Under the pieces are notes generated by a model, which was given only the letters and a program-made list of their open reading frames with translations, did no database searches and had not been told where the DNA came from. 64,000 nucleotides of DNA from Mycolicibacterium vulneris (GTDB lineage: Bacteria; Actinomycetota; Actinomycetes; Mycobacteriales; Mycobacteriaceae). Each line of letters starts with the position of its first letter. The first letter of the stretch is position 1. The stretch spans positions 1 through 64,000 of the forward strand of contig NZ_NCXM01000006.1 of NCBI RefSeq assembly GCF_002104765.1, in the 5' to 3' direction. Below, piece by piece: positions 18,522 through 28,239 of this stretch. The position numbers and the translations under genes were made by a program.

Positions 18522-18544
18522 CATGTAGTACTCAGTACACCATG
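18522..18544. promoter_or_regulatory. 23-bp palindromic operator upstream of GntR-1
   Basis: Perfect core GTACT-C-AGTAC (18528-18538) flanked symmetrically at two bases distance by CATG on each side (18522-18525 and 18541-18544). It lies 20 bp upstream of the regulator start, between it and the LLM gene. Position and symmetry fit an autoregulatory GntR operator. Confidence 0.55.
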
Positions 18545-18577
18545 TAAGGCACCCATCTGGTGCATCCGTAGCTGGCG

Positions 18578-19573
18578 TCAATGTAGTTGCGAAAGAACGC
18601 GCGTCGCGGCCGCACCATAGCCGGAGCGTCGTCGACGTCCGACCAGGAAGCTTGGCGGTGAGGCAAATGCCGTGTCGGGCACTCGTTTGCGAGTCGCCAG
18701 CATCTCGCGTGCCTGTGTGTCGTCGCCACAGATCGCGATCGACCACAGCATATCGTCAGTGACGTGGTCGGCGATCGTTTCCGGATGGCCGCTGCGGAAG
18801 GCCGATCGGATCCGGGCGACCTGGTCTGTCCAGCCGTGCAGTTCGACGAGTGAGTCGTAGGTCTTCACGGTGAAGTAGAAGGCGATCTGCAGCCGCGCGT
18901 CCCGGACAGCCCGTGCCGGGTCGTCGTTGTCGATCGCGGTGATCAGCCACCCCCAACGTCGTAGCTCGGCCGGGTCACGTCCGCTTGCTTCCGCGCCGCG
19001 GACCAGTTCGGGCTCCACGACTTCGGTCCACCACCGATCGGTGAACAGGCCGTGCCCCAGTACGCCATCGGCGGTGCGACCTACCGTCCGCAACATGATC
19101 TTGTTGAACGCTCCGATCAGGATGGGAACGTCTAACCGGCCGAGCACCGGTGCACGGATGTCGGCGTCAATCGTGTAGAACCGGCCCTCGTAACGGACGC
19201 GTTCGCCGTTCTCGGCGTTCAGGAACGCCCGTATCGCCTCGATCAGTTCGGCCATCCGGGGGGCGGGGTGGGCGGCGTCGACACCAAACCAGTCCTTATT
19301 CATCCGTGAGGTCCCCGACCCAAGTCCCAGAAAGACCCTGCCCGGGGCGAGTGTCCAGAGATGTCGGACCGCCGCGGCGTGCACGAACGGGGACCGGGCG
19401 AATGCGTATGCGATTCCCGGGCCGATGTACGCCCCCGAGGTACCGAGAGCCATCTCGGTCGCGGTGATGTATGCGTTGAGATCGGCGAACTCGCCAGCGC
19501 AAAACGCCTGCGCGCCGGCGGTCTCCGCCTGCGCTGCCAGCGCGGGCCCCGGCCACGGCAGACCCCAGTCCAT
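18578..19573 (-). CDS. LLM-class F420-dependent oxidoreductase
   Basis: 331 residues with start at ATG 19573 (GAGGA before it); an upstream ATG at 19585 is possible. Luciferase-like barrel: AETAGAQAFCAGEFADLNAYITATEMAL, ARSPFVHAAAVRHLWTLAPGRVFLGLGSG (the typical G-L-G-S-G phosphate-binding turn) and RMNKDWFG. Mycobacterial members mostly use F420 and act as dehydrogenases or reductases; the substrate is unknown. The last about 30 residues are Arg-rich and unlike the usual C-terminus, so a small frameshift there is possible. Confidence 0.8.
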   Translation of the reverse strand: MDWGLPWPGPALAAQAETAGAQAFCAGEFADLNAYITATEMALGTSGAYIGPGIAYAFARSPFVHAAAVRHLWTLAPGRVFLGLGSGTSRMNKDWFGVDAAHPAPRMAELIEAIRAFLNAENGERVRYEGRFYTIDADIRAPVLGRLDVPILIGAFNKIMLRTVGRTADGVLGHGLFTDRWWTEVVEPELVRGAEASGRDPAELRRWGWLITAIDNDDPARAVRDARLQIAFYFTVKTYDSLVELHGWTDQVARIRSAFRSGHPETIADHVTDDMLWSIAICGDDTQAREMLATRKRVPDTAFASPPSFLVGRRRRSGYGAAATRVLSQLH

Positions 19574-19596
19574 GCGTCCTCGCATCCGTCGGCACT

Positions 19597-19621
19597 ACGT
19601 CACTAACCTAGTTAGATACGT
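19597..19621. promoter_or_regulatory. 25-bp palindrome in the LLM promoter
   Basis: CTAAC-CTA-GTTAG (19603-19615) is flanked symmetrically by ACGT at 19597-19600 and 19618-19621. It is about 25-50 bp upstream of the LLM start. The half-site CTAAC is also present in the GntR-2 promoter repeat (36288-36306). Confidence 0.5.
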
Positions 19622-19670
19622 AATTGTACTTCCTGCCCGGTGGCTACGCCATCGCCCTGCATCGATCGTT

Positions 19671-19687
19671 TTCGACAAAAGTGTCAA
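19671..19687 (+). promoter_or_regulatory. TetR box A upstream of the Rieske oxygenase
   Basis: TCGACAA-AA-GTGTCAA (19672-19687) matches the box TTGACAC-N2-GTGTCAA, with a perfect right half and two mismatches on the left. It lies about 65 bp upstream of the oxygenase start. The sister sites are at 21988-22003 and 57853-57868. Confidence 0.5.
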
Positions 19688-19749
19688 AAAAGAGTAGCCT
19701 CGCGATAGTCCTGCTGCTAGGCGTCGTGCGTGGAAAGGACATTCCGATA

Positions 19750-20763
19750 ATGCAAACATTGCCGAGCATGCTGCCCACCGGGTGGTTTCAGGTCGCCTGG
19801 AGCGCTGACCTTGCCGTCGCCGAGGTGATCCCGATGCACTACTTCGGCCGGGATCTGGTCGCCTTCCGGCAGCTGGATGGGGTGGTGAAGGTGCTGGACG
19901 CGCACTGCCAGCATCTTGGCGCGAGCCTGGCCCACGGCGGCTGCGTAGTCGAAGAAGGCATCCAGTGCCCTTTTCACGGCTGGGTGTGGAACGGCGCGGG
20001 ACGCAACGTCCACATTCCCTACCAGGATCGGCCCAATAAGGGCCGCCGAGTACGTAGCTACCCGGTCGCCGAGCTCAACGATTCGATCTTGATCTGGCAT
20101 GACAGCGCGGGCAGAGATCCATTGTGGGCGGCACCCGACGCGTTCGCGGTGCTTGGCGAACACGTCCGCTCGCAACGATTCCACCCATTGACAGCCGATT
20201 GCCGGACGCGGCATGAGCGGGTAAAGGTGCATCCCCAGGTGATCGCCGAGAACGCCGTCGATCCTCACCACTTCCAATTCGTCCATCGCACCCCGATCAG
20301 TCCCGTGGTACTGCGTGAAAGCACCGACAGCTCGACCTGGTCGGCCAAGGTCGGCTTTGGCCGGAGGTGGAGCGACGGCCTGGACCGCACCGGCGACACG
20401 ATGAACACGATCGAAATCTATTGGTCAGGAATCGGGCTCAGCTACAACGGCGAACACGTCCGCGACGGAATCCGAGTCATCTCCATCTGCGCGACACCGG
20501 TGGACGACACCAGATCCGACATCTTCGCCGGCTACTGGATCAGCGAGGAAACGTCAGAAGGCCCGGATGATTTCGAGGCGCGCCTGGCCGCAGCGAAACT
20601 CGCCCTGCCCGACGACATCCGGATCTGGGAGCACCAGAAGTACCTCGAACCGCCGGGTCTGGCGACCTCGGAGGCGGCAGGCTTTCGCGCGCTGCGTCGG
20701 TGGGCGAGCGGGTTTTATCCCGAACCGGAGGCTGCCGCCGACCCGGTCGCGCATGGTGTCTGA
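19750..20763 (+). CDS. Rieske-type oxygenase, KshA-like
   Basis: 337 residues with start at ATG 19750 (GGAAAGGA nine bases upstream). The Rieske [2Fe-2S] ligands are Cys53-x-His55 and Cys73-x2-His76 (CQHLGASLAHGGC and CPFHGW). The mononuclear iron motif is NAVDPHHFQFVH, the arrangement seen in 3-ketosteroid 9-alpha-hydroxylase and related oxygenases. It needs a separate reductase, which is not encoded here. The C-terminal half has the hydrophobic binding-fold features of KshA (GDTMNTIEIYWSGIGLSY). It overlaps the following tetR gene by 11 bp. The substrate is unknown; a sterol-like or terpenoid ring is plausible. Confidence 0.88.
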   Translation: MQTLPSMLPTGWFQVAWSADLAVAEVIPMHYFGRDLVAFRQLDGVVKVLDAHCQHLGASLAHGGCVVEEGIQCPFHGWVWNGAGRNVHIPYQDRPNKGRRVRSYPVAELNDSILIWHDSAGRDPLWAAPDAFAVLGEHVRSQRFHPLTADCRTRHERVKVHPQVIAENAVDPHHFQFVHRTPISPVVLRESTDSSTWSAKVGFGRRWSDGLDRTGDTMNTIEIYWSGIGLSYNGEHVRDGIRVISICATPVDDTRSDIFAGYWISEETSEGPDDFEARLAAAKLALPDDIRIWEHQKYLEPPGLATSEAAGFRALRRWASGFYPEPEAAADPVAHGV

Positions 20764-21364
20764 GGGCTCGCCCCCGCGGGTAACACGCAAGTCCGACCGC
20801 ACCCGAGAGTCAATCCTGGACGCTGCGCGGACCGCGTTTGCGCGCAAGGGTTTCTCGGGCGTCACCATCAAGGACATCACTGACCTCGCGCCGGTCACCC
20901 GGGCGAACTTCTACTATTACTTCTCCGACAAGACCGAGCTTTTCATCGAGCTCGGCACCGACACCTACCGCGAAGCGCTGGCGGTTGTCGAGGGTTTCAT
21001 GGAGCAGGGGAGCCCGCCCAGCCGGGAGGACGTCGAGGCCTGGGTTGCCGGCTACTTCGACTACCTCGACCGCAACGGTGCGTTCGTCATCCGCTCCACG
21101 GAGGACATGCCTCCCGATCGCAAATTCCGCGCGGCGGTCGCCCGCTCGCACCGTCGAACCGCCGCTGCGCTCGGTGAGGGCATCGCAAAGATGGCGCCGA
21201 CACCGCCCGACCTCGACCCCGTGGCTACCGGGCTGGTGATTATGGCGATGCTCGAACGCTCATGGCTGATGGTTCGCCACAACGAGGTCCCGTCGACGAC
21301 ACGCCAAGCGGTGATCATGGCGGCCACCGAGATGCTGTGGCGAACGGTCAACGGTCAGACCTGA
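20753..21364 (+). CDS. TetR regulator (TetR-2), coupled to the Rieske oxygenase
   Basis: 203 residues with start at ATG 20753. HTH: ILDAARTAFARKGFSGVTIKDITDLAPVTRANFYYYFSDKTELF. The ligand domain shares several strings with TetR-3 at 57948 (YREALAV, YFDY, GAFV), so the two are sisters. Boxes of the form TTGACAC-N2-GTGTCAA flank its target candidates: the oxygenase upstream and the FadD/cysteine-hydrolase divergent promoter downstream. It ends inside the convergent cysteine-hydrolase gene (17 bp overlap). Confidence 0.88.
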   Translation: MVSEGSPPRVTRKSDRTRESILDAARTAFARKGFSGVTIKDITDLAPVTRANFYYYFSDKTELFIELGTDTYREALAVVEGFMEQGSPPSREDVEAWVAGYFDYLDRNGAFVIRSTEDMPPDRKFRAAVARSHRRTAAALGEGIAKMAPTPPDLDPVATGLVIMAMLERSWLMVRHNEVPSTTRQAVIMAATEMLWRTVNGQT

Positions 21365-21965
21365 CCGATGTCCATTCCCCGATAAGCTTATCGATCGTGG
21401 TCAGCCGACCCAGCACGGCAATAGTGTTGTCCAGCACCTGTTCTGCATAGTCCTTGGGGGTGCCGCCGACGGCGTCGCGCGGGACGACGAGTTCGAAACC
21501 GGCCTGCGTAACATGCCCGGCAGTGTGGGTGATCGCCAGGTTCAGTGAAACGCCGGCAAGGACGATGGTGCTCACGCCGAAGCCTTTGAGCACGGGCAGT
21601 AGTTCGGAATCGAGCGTTGGGAAAAGGCCGTGGTGGCGCGGTAACACCAGATCGGTGGGTGCCAGTAGCTCGGGAAGCACTGTAGTGGAGGCGGTTCCGG
21701 GTGCCCAGTGAGCGGTTGCGGGGCCCAGGGCCCGCCAGATGCGCGCCGTCCCGGTCGGCCGGCCCCCGAGGTTGCCCTCATAGGTCGCGTGCACCACCCG
21801 CGCGCCGAACTGGCGGGCGGAATCGAGAAGTCGGCGCACACTGGAGACGAGTTCAGAGCTGTCGGCGGCCAAAGCGGGCAAGACGGACTCGGGGCCTAGC
21901 ACACCGTTCTGGCATTCCACACAGACAACGGCCGTGGTCTCGGGGTCCCATGGTGTCGGAGCCAT
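21348..21965 (-). CDS. Isochorismatase/cysteine-hydrolase-fold protein with altered catalytic triad
   Basis: 205 residues with the isochorismatase-like fold: TAVVCVECQNGVLG at the start, GARVVHATYEGN, and IVLAGVSLNLAITHTAGHVTQAGFELVVPRDAVGG. By motif alignment the usual Asp is Glu17, the usual Lys is replaced near Arg110-His112, and the nucleophilic Cys position holds Ala144. Hydrolase activity is therefore doubtful. It is divergent from the fadD at 22075 and shares TetR box B. Confidence 0.8.
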   Translation of the reverse strand: MAPTPWDPETTAVVCVECQNGVLGPESVLPALAADSSELVSSVRRLLDSARQFGARVVHATYEGNLGGRPTGTARIWRALGPATAHWAPGTASTTVLPELLAPTDLVLPRHHGLFPTLDSELLPVLKGFGVSTIVLAGVSLNLAITHTAGHVTQAGFELVVPRDAVGGTPKDYAEQVLDNTIAVLGRLTTIDKLIGEWTSVRSDR

Positions 21966-21987
21966 CCCTGCACCCTAGTCCATTTTT

Positions 21988-22003
21988 TTGACACCTGTGA
22001 CGA
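21988..22003 (+). promoter_or_regulatory. TetR box B in the cysteine-hydrolase/fadD divergent promoter
   Basis: TTGACAC-CT-GTGACGA: perfect left half of the TTGACAC-N2-GTGTCAA box and two mismatches in the right half, flanked by a T-run on one side and an A-run on the other. Located 23 bp from one start and 72 bp from the other, so it can control both directions. Confidence 0.55.
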
Positions 22004-22074
22004 AAAATTCGGTAGATCCCTTACAAAATATCGCGTTTCGCCTTCTTTACCTCGGAAGACTCTAAGGTGAAATC

Positions 22075-23601
22075 GTGGAGATCCGCGATCACATCTCATC
22101 CGGTAAACCTGCCCTGGTCCTCGCTCGGACTGGCACGGTGATCGACTTTGCCGAGCTGGAGAAGCGTGCCAATCGTCTGGCTCACTTCTGGTATGCCGCC
22201 GGACTTCGCGAGGGCGACACGGTTGCGGCATTACTCGAGAACAATGAACACGTCCATGCCGTGATGTGGGCGGCGCGCCGAAGCGGTCTGTACTACGCGT
22301 TGATCAACACTCACCTGACAGCCGCCGAGGCCGCCTACATCGTCGACAACAGTTCAGCAAAGGCGCTGATCGGGTCACGCGCGACTCGCGACATCTGCGA
22401 AGGCCTTGCCGAGCATTCCCCCGGCGGGTTACCTGAGCTGCCGCTGATCGCCGACGACGATCTAGACGGATGGTACCGCTACCCGGAATGCGTTGCCGAC
22501 CAACCCGAGACGCCGATCCCCGACGAAAGCGAAGGCGATCTGCTGCAGTACTCGTCGGGAACCACTGGCAGACCCAAGGGGATCCGCCGTGAGCTTCCGC
22601 ATCTACCACCAAGCGAAGCACCCAACATCCTGATGCCGTTGATGAATGCCGTCGGAATCACCAGCGAGTCGGTGTATCTGAGCCCGGCGCCGCTGTACCA
22701 CACCGCGCCGTCGTTCTGGTCGATGGTGGTGCAGTCGCTGGGCGGCACCACCATCGTGATGGATAAGTTCGACCCGGAACACGCGCTCGAGTGCATCCAG
22801 CGCTACGGCATCACTCATGGCCAATTCGTCCCGGCGATGTTCGTGCGGATGCTCAAACTGCCCGAAGCGGTGCGCATATCCTACGACGTTTCCAGCCTGC
22901 AGCGGGTGGTGCATGCGGCCGCGCCATGCCCGGTGGACATCAAGAAACAGATGATCGCGTGGTGGGGGCCGATCATCGACGAGTACTACGCCGCTTCGGA
23001 GGCGGTGGGAGCCTCGTTCATCCGCGCCGAGGACTGGCTTACCCACCCCGGCTCGGTCGGCCGACCCTTGGTTGGGGTCCCACACATCCTCGACGAGAGC
23101 GGCCATGAGCTACCGCCCGGTGTGCCCGGCGAGATCTATTATGAGGGAGGGCATTCGTTCCAGTACCTCAAAGACGATGCGAAGACGGCGGCGGCCCACG
23201 ACGCGCACGGCTGGGTGACCGTCGGTGACATCGGCTATCTCGACGTGGATGGCTACCTCTATCTCACTGATCGCCGTCATCACATGATCATTTCGGGTGG
23301 CGTGAACATCTACCCGCAAGAAGCCGAAGACCTCCTGATCACCCATCCCAAGGTGCTCGATGCCGCAGTCTTCGGTATTCCGGATGACGAGATGGGTCAG
23401 GCTGTCAAAGGCGTGGTGCAGACGGTAGATCCGGCTGATGCCAACGACGGCTTCGCGGCAGAGTTATTGGAGTGGCTGCGAAACCGGTTGGCGCACTACA
23501 AGTGTCCGCGGTCTCTCTCGTTCGAGGCGCAGCTGCCCCGGACCGATGCCGGTAAGTTGTACAAGCAGCAGCTCGTCGGCAAATATTCGGCGAAGGGATA
23601 G
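22075..23601 (+). CDS. Fatty-acid/acyl-CoA synthetase (FadD family)
   Basis: 508 residues, GTG start. Adenylate-forming enzyme: P-loop YSSGTTGRPKG (about 160-170), YYAASEA (A5), GWVTVGDIGYLD (A7), RRHHMIISGGVNIYP (A8) and the catalytic lysine Lys494 in DAGKLYK. It activates an acid with ATP and attaches CoA in the cytosol. Shorter than long-chain FadDs and lacking their extended N-terminus, it may act on a medium or cyclic acid. Convergent with the P450 gene five bases beyond its stop. Confidence 0.9.
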   Translation: MEIRDHISSGKPALVLARTGTVIDFAELEKRANRLAHFWYAAGLREGDTVAALLENNEHVHAVMWAARRSGLYYALINTHLTAAEAAYIVDNSSAKALIGSRATRDICEGLAEHSPGGLPELPLIADDDLDGWYRYPECVADQPETPIPDESEGDLLQYSSGTTGRPKGIRRELPHLPPSEAPNILMPLMNAVGITSESVYLSPAPLYHTAPSFWSMVVQSLGGTTIVMDKFDPEHALECIQRYGITHGQFVPAMFVRMLKLPEAVRISYDVSSLQRVVHAAAPCPVDIKKQMIAWWGPIIDEYYAASEAVGASFIRAEDWLTHPGSVGRPLVGVPHILDESGHELPPGVPGEIYYEGGHSFQYLKDDAKTAAAHDAHGWVTVGDIGYLDVDGYLYLTDRRHHMIISGGVNIYPQEAEDLLITHPKVLDAAVFGIPDDEMGQAVKGVVQTVDPADANDGFAAELLEWLRNRLAHYKCPRSLSFEAQLPRTDAGKLYKQQLVGKYSAKG

Positions 23602-23605
23602 GTGA

Positions 23606-24778
<1,173 letters not shown>

Positions 24779-25576
24779 TTAGAACGCCGACCGGTGCAAG
24801 CCACCGTCGACTTCGATCCAACTACCGGTGAGGTAGCCGGCAGGTTCTGAGCAAAGATAGGCGATGAGCGAGGCAATCTCGCTCGGTTTGCCCATTCGCG
24901 CTGCCGGCACCCGAGCTTCGCGCAGCATGAACTCGCGTCGCTCCTGATCGGTGCTCGCGCCGAGGTGCTGCTCCAGGTAGGCCAGTGCGTTCTCAGTCTC
25001 AATCCAGCCGGGCGCGACGGTGTTGACCGTGATGCCGAACTGGGCGTACTCGTCGGAGACCGTCTTGAGCAGGCCGATCGTCGACGGCCGACTGGTGTTG
25101 GCCACCGCGTGGTGGATGTTGCCCGCCGGCTCCTTGGCAGTGGCGGAGCCGATGTGCACGAATCGGCCCCAGCCGGCGTCCTGCATGGCAGGCAGGACCG
25201 CGTGCAGCAGGAGGATCTGGCTCATCGTGTGCAGTTCGAAGGACTCACGGTAGACGTTCACATCGGTGATATCGGCGAAATCCCCGGGCCGTTGGTACTT
25301 GGCCTGCCCGACAACGATCAGCGGCGCCCCGTGCTGGGCCGCAATCTCGCGGACGGCGTCGGTGAGCTGCCCGTCGTCGGCCACGTCGGCAGTGACACCG
25401 ATGGCAGTGCCCCCTTCAGTGCGGATCGCCTCGACCGCGGCGTCGACATCGGTCTTAGTCCGCGCCAGTATCGCAACCCGCGCACCTTCTGCGGCAAGCA
25501 GTTTGGCGACCTCGAAGCCGATTCCCTTGCTGCCGCCGACGACCAGCGCCGATCGGCCGTCGATTCCGTAATGCAT
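24779..25576 (-). CDS. SDR oxidoreductase lacking the catalytic Tyr
   Basis: 265 residues. Cofactor motif VVGGSKGIG (12-20) replaces the classical TGxxxGxG. The catalytic Ser144 is present (HIGSAT), but the YxxxK motif is absent: the segment reads HAVANTSRPSTIG (156-168), as in the BKR-like SDR subgroup that uses an SNxxR-type motif. A dehydrogenase on hydroxy/oxo intermediates is likely but the mechanism is atypical. 15 bp upstream of the P450 gene. Confidence 0.8.
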   Translation of the reverse strand: MHYGIDGRSALVVGGSKGIGFEVAKLLAAEGARVAILARTKTDVDAAVEAIRTEGGTAIGVTADVADDGQLTDAVREIAAQHGAPLIVVGQAKYQRPGDFADITDVNVYRESFELHTMSQILLLHAVLPAMQDAGWGRFVHIGSATAKEPAGNIHHAVANTSRPSTIGLLKTVSDEYAQFGITVNTVAPGWIETENALAYLEQHLGASTDQERREFMLREARVPAARMGKPSEIASLIAYLCSEPAGYLTGSWIEVDGGLHRSAF

Positions 25577-25588
25577 CCGGCGCGCCGA

Positions 25589-26419
25589 CTAGCCTCGCCG
25601 CACGTCCATGCCGGCGTCCACCTTGAGCATGCTTCCGGTGAACGAACGGCCCGCGTCGCTGATCAAAAAGAGGATCGTGTTGCTGACGTCGCGTGGCTCG
25701 ATCAGCGGCAAGTCCGGCAGCGCGGTCTGGACTGCATTGACCATGCGGGGGTTGTCCTCGATCACTTTGAACAGCGCCGGGTTGTCAGTGATCATCGGGG
25801 TCGCGCAATTCGTCGGCGCCACCGCATTGACGCGAATACGGTCGGGGGCAAGCATGGCTGCGTACGCGCGGACCAGGCCGACGACGGCGACCTTGGACAT
25901 CAGGTAGGCGTCGCTGCCGCCGCGGCCGTCGGTGAGATCCAGTAGGGCGATCATCGAACTCGTCGCGATCAGATTGCCACCCTCGCCACGTTCCTTCATG
26001 TGGGGGATCGCTACCTGGAAGGCGTTCCACACCCCGATGAGCATGATGTCGAGCCCTAGCCTCAGCGCCTCTGAGGCGTCGCGCTCATCGGCGTTGGTGA
26101 GCACGACCCCGGCATTCGCGAGCACCGTGTCGACGTGGCCGAACTCGGTGACGCCCGCGTCGAACGCCTCCTGCAGGGCAGCCTTGTCGCGGACGTCCGC
26201 CTTGCGGGTCAGCATCTTCCTGCCGGTCTTTTCCACCAGGCGGGCCGTCTCCTCGAGATCGTCTTCGGTGCCAAGTGCATAGGGCACGATGTCGAGGTTC
26301 TCGCAGATGTCGACGCCGATGATGTCGGCACCTTGCTCGGCGCACATCACCGCGTGCGAACGGCCTTGCCCGCGAGCGGCTCCGGTGATGAAGACAACTC
26401 TGCCGTCCAGTGAACCCAT
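25589..26419 (-). CDS. Mycofactocin-coupled SDR oxidoreductase
   Basis: 276 residues. GRVVFITGAARGQGRSHAVMCAEQGADIIGVDIC is the signature start of mycofactocin-dependent SDRs, with an insert after the first strand (CENLDIVPYALGTEDDL) that is typical of this family with non-exchangeable NAD. Catalytic Ser in ATSSMIALLDLTDGRGG and YLMSK as YxxxK. It would oxidise an alcohol to a ketone or aldehyde using the redox cofactor mycofactocin. First gene of its unit, divergent from the crotonase at 26583. Confidence 0.88.
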   Translation of the reverse strand: MGSLDGRVVFITGAARGQGRSHAVMCAEQGADIIGVDICENLDIVPYALGTEDDLEETARLVEKTGRKMLTRKADVRDKAALQEAFDAGVTEFGHVDTVLANAGVVLTNADERDASEALRLGLDIMLIGVWNAFQVAIPHMKERGEGGNLIATSSMIALLDLTDGRGGSDAYLMSKVAVVGLVRAYAAMLAPDRIRVNAVAPTNCATPMITDNPALFKVIEDNPRMVNAVQTALPDLPLIEPRDVSNTILFLISDAGRSFTGSMLKVDAGMDVRRG

Positions 26420-26521
26420 ATCTTTAAGCCTCCAGTAGCTCTCGCTATCGGCCGCGCTCTGCGGGATGGTGAGGGCGCGACGCAGTGACGTGCGCCACGT
26501 TACGCCGCGGAATTGGAATCA

Positions 26522-26535
26522 TACAACTATTTGGC
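26522..26535 (+). promoter_or_regulatory. Island box M3
   Basis: TACAACTATTTGGC matches the consensus GATAACTATTTAGC at 11 of 14 positions. It sits 48 bp before the crotonase start and about 103 bp before the mycofactocin-SDR start, in a divergent promoter. Confidence 0.45.
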
Positions 26536-26582
26536 TAATTTGGTGGACGACGGAACACTCCGAGCTTTGGAAGGGATATCAC

Positions 26583-27410
26583 ATGTCCGACAGCCCCAAT
26601 GGCGGTCCGCGCCCACCCGACGGTGACTGGTTGGGGAGCCCCTACCTGAGGTTCGAACGTGAAGGTGCGTTTGCGATCTGCACCTTGGACCGCCCCGAGG
26701 CGCGGAATGCGATGACGCCCGCGATGTACTTCGGGATCCGTTACGCGGTGAGTCGCGTCAATGCCGACCCCGACCTCGCGGGCCTGCTCATCACCGGCAC
26801 CGGCGACGTCTTCGCGCCGGGAGGTGACCTGGGTCAGAAAGCAGCAGACAACTGGATGGACTTCGCGTCCACCATGGGAACCGACGTCACGCCGTTCGAC
26901 ACGCTGCGGCAGTCGGCCAAGCCGGTCGTGTCCGCGGTCAACGGCATCTGTCAGGGTGGTGGCCTGCAGATCGCGATGTGCAGTGACCTCGCCGTGGTGA
27001 GTGATCGGGCCGTCTTCCGGGTGCCCGAATTGTTCCGTGGCATCGCCGACACGTACTACAGCCAGGTCCTGGCCCGGCTCATCGGACCGGTCCGGACCAA
27101 GGACCTGATGTTCACCGGACGGACGCTGAACGCGCAGGAGGCGCTCGACTGGGGCATGGTGAGCAGGGTGGTCCCGCACGACGACCTGATGAGCGTCGCC
27201 AAGGAGTTGCTCGCGCAGTGTTGCCGGACCGCTCCGGGAGCGCGCGGGTTGGTCAAGGCGAGCCTGGACAACTACCTCGGGCTGTACGACCGGATCGGCA
27301 TGACGACCAGTCTGTTCGGTCCCGAGGCGGCCGAAGGCTTTCGGGCGTTCAAGCAGAAGGACTCGCCGGACTGGGTGCACCCGGAACTCCGGGTCCAGGG
27401 CCGGTTGTAG
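26583..27410 (+). CDS. Enoyl-CoA hydratase/isomerase (crotonase family)
   Basis: 275 residues with start at ATG 26583 (GGAAGGGAT upstream); a longer in-frame reading from 26466 is rejected as it covers the promoter box. Crotonase core: FAPGGDLGQKA first oxyanion half, CQGGGLQIAMCSDLAVV second half, and a Glu in RVPELFRGIADTYYS that could serve as acid-base. It probably hydrates or isomerises an unsaturated acyl-CoA. Single gene, followed by a strong hairpin. Confidence 0.87.
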   Translation: MSDSPNGGPRPPDGDWLGSPYLRFEREGAFAICTLDRPEARNAMTPAMYFGIRYAVSRVNADPDLAGLLITGTGDVFAPGGDLGQKAADNWMDFASTMGTDVTPFDTLRQSAKPVVSAVNGICQGGGLQIAMCSDLAVVSDRAVFRVPELFRGIADTYYSQVLARLIGPVRTKDLMFTGRTLNAQEALDWGMVSRVVPHDDLMSVAKELLAQCCRTAPGARGLVKASLDNYLGLYDRIGMTTSLFGPEAAEGFRAFKQKDSPDWVHPELRVQGRL

Positions 27411-27417
27411 CCCGTCG

Positions 27418-27446
27418 CTGCGGGCCGACGCGAGGTCGGCCCGCAG
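27418..27446. terminator. Bidirectional hairpin terminator between convergent genes
   Basis: CTGCGGGCCGAC (27418-27429) and GTCGGCCCGCAG (27435-27446) form a perfect 12-bp stem with a 5-nt loop, between the stops of the crotonase (+) and the SDR (-). There is no U-tract; such hairpins are common terminators in mycobacteria. Confidence 0.75.
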
Positions 27447-27456
27447 TCCACGCCGG

Positions 27457-28239
27457 CTACTTCGGAGTGAAGCGCTGCGCGCCGTCTAGGCGCATCACCT
27501 CGCCGTTGACGTAGCCGTTGGACAGCAGAAACGTTGCTGCGTCGGCATACTCGGCAGGAGTGCCTAGTCGCTTGGGGAACGGGATGTTGGCGGCGAACTT
27601 TGCGATCGCCTCTTCGCCGACCGACTCCATGATCGGCGTCTTCATCGTTCCAGGGGCGATGGTGTTGACTCGGATGCCCACCGAACTGAGGTCGCGAGCG
27701 GCAGCGATGGTCAACCCGATCACGCCGGCTTTCGCTGCGGCATAAGCGGTCTGGCCGATCTGGCCCTCATAGCCGGCAACCGAGGCCGTCATGACGATGG
27801 CACCGCGTTCGCCGTCCTCACGAGGTTCGGCAGCGGCTACCGCAGCCGCTACCAGCCGTGTCAGGTTGTAGGTGCCGTTGAGATACAGGTTGATCGTCTT
27901 AGTGAATGCGGCCATGTCGGCGGGACTGCCGTCGCGCTGCACGATCCGTTGGGCCACCCCGAAGCCGCCGTGCGCAACGACCGCGTAGCGCAATCGACCG
28001 AGCTGGTTGGCCTGCTCGATGGCGCCCTGCACACTCTCGTCACTGGTTACATCGGTACTGACAAACAGTGCCCCGCTGCCCAGTTCGTCGGCCAGAGCCT
28101 TACCCTTGTCGGCGGCGAGATCGGCGATCACCACGCCGAGTCCGTCGGCATGGAGCCGACGGACCGTCGCCTCGCCCAGGCCACCCGCGCCGCCGCTGAC
28201 AATCGCCGACGCTCCGTCGAATTTCGCTACAGTCACCAA
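27457..28239 (-). CDS. SDR, 3-hydroxyacyl-CoA dehydrogenase type 2-like
   Basis: 260 residues, GTG start with GGAGAA before it. SGGAGGLGEATVRRL cofactor turn, NLYLNGTYNLTRL, ASVAGYEGQIGQTAYAAAKAGVIG with intact YxxxK, and APGTMKTPIM after the active site. The pattern resembles HSD17B10-type 3-hydroxyacyl-CoA dehydrogenases, so it likely oxidises a 3-hydroxyacyl-CoA with NAD. Last gene of the SDR-ACAD-ACAD-SDR unit; overlaps the preceding ACAD by seven bases. Confidence 0.88.
   Translation of the reverse strand: MVTVAKFDGASAIVSGGAGGLGEATVRRLHADGLGVVIADLAADKGKALADELGSGALFVSTDVTSDESVQGAIEQANQLGRLRYAVVAHGGFGVAQRIVQRDGSPADMAAFTKTINLYLNGTYNLTRLVAAAVAAAEPREDGERGAIVMTASVAGYEGQIGQTAYAAAKAGVIGLTIAAARDLSSVGIRVNTIAPGTMKTPIMESVGEEAIAKFAANIPFPKRLGTPAEYADAATFLLSNGYVNGEVMRLDGAQRFTPK

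Noticed and set aside
26466..26582. Longer N-terminus of the crotonase gene
   Set aside because: Would cover the promoter box and lacks a ribosome site; ATG 26583 fits the family start.
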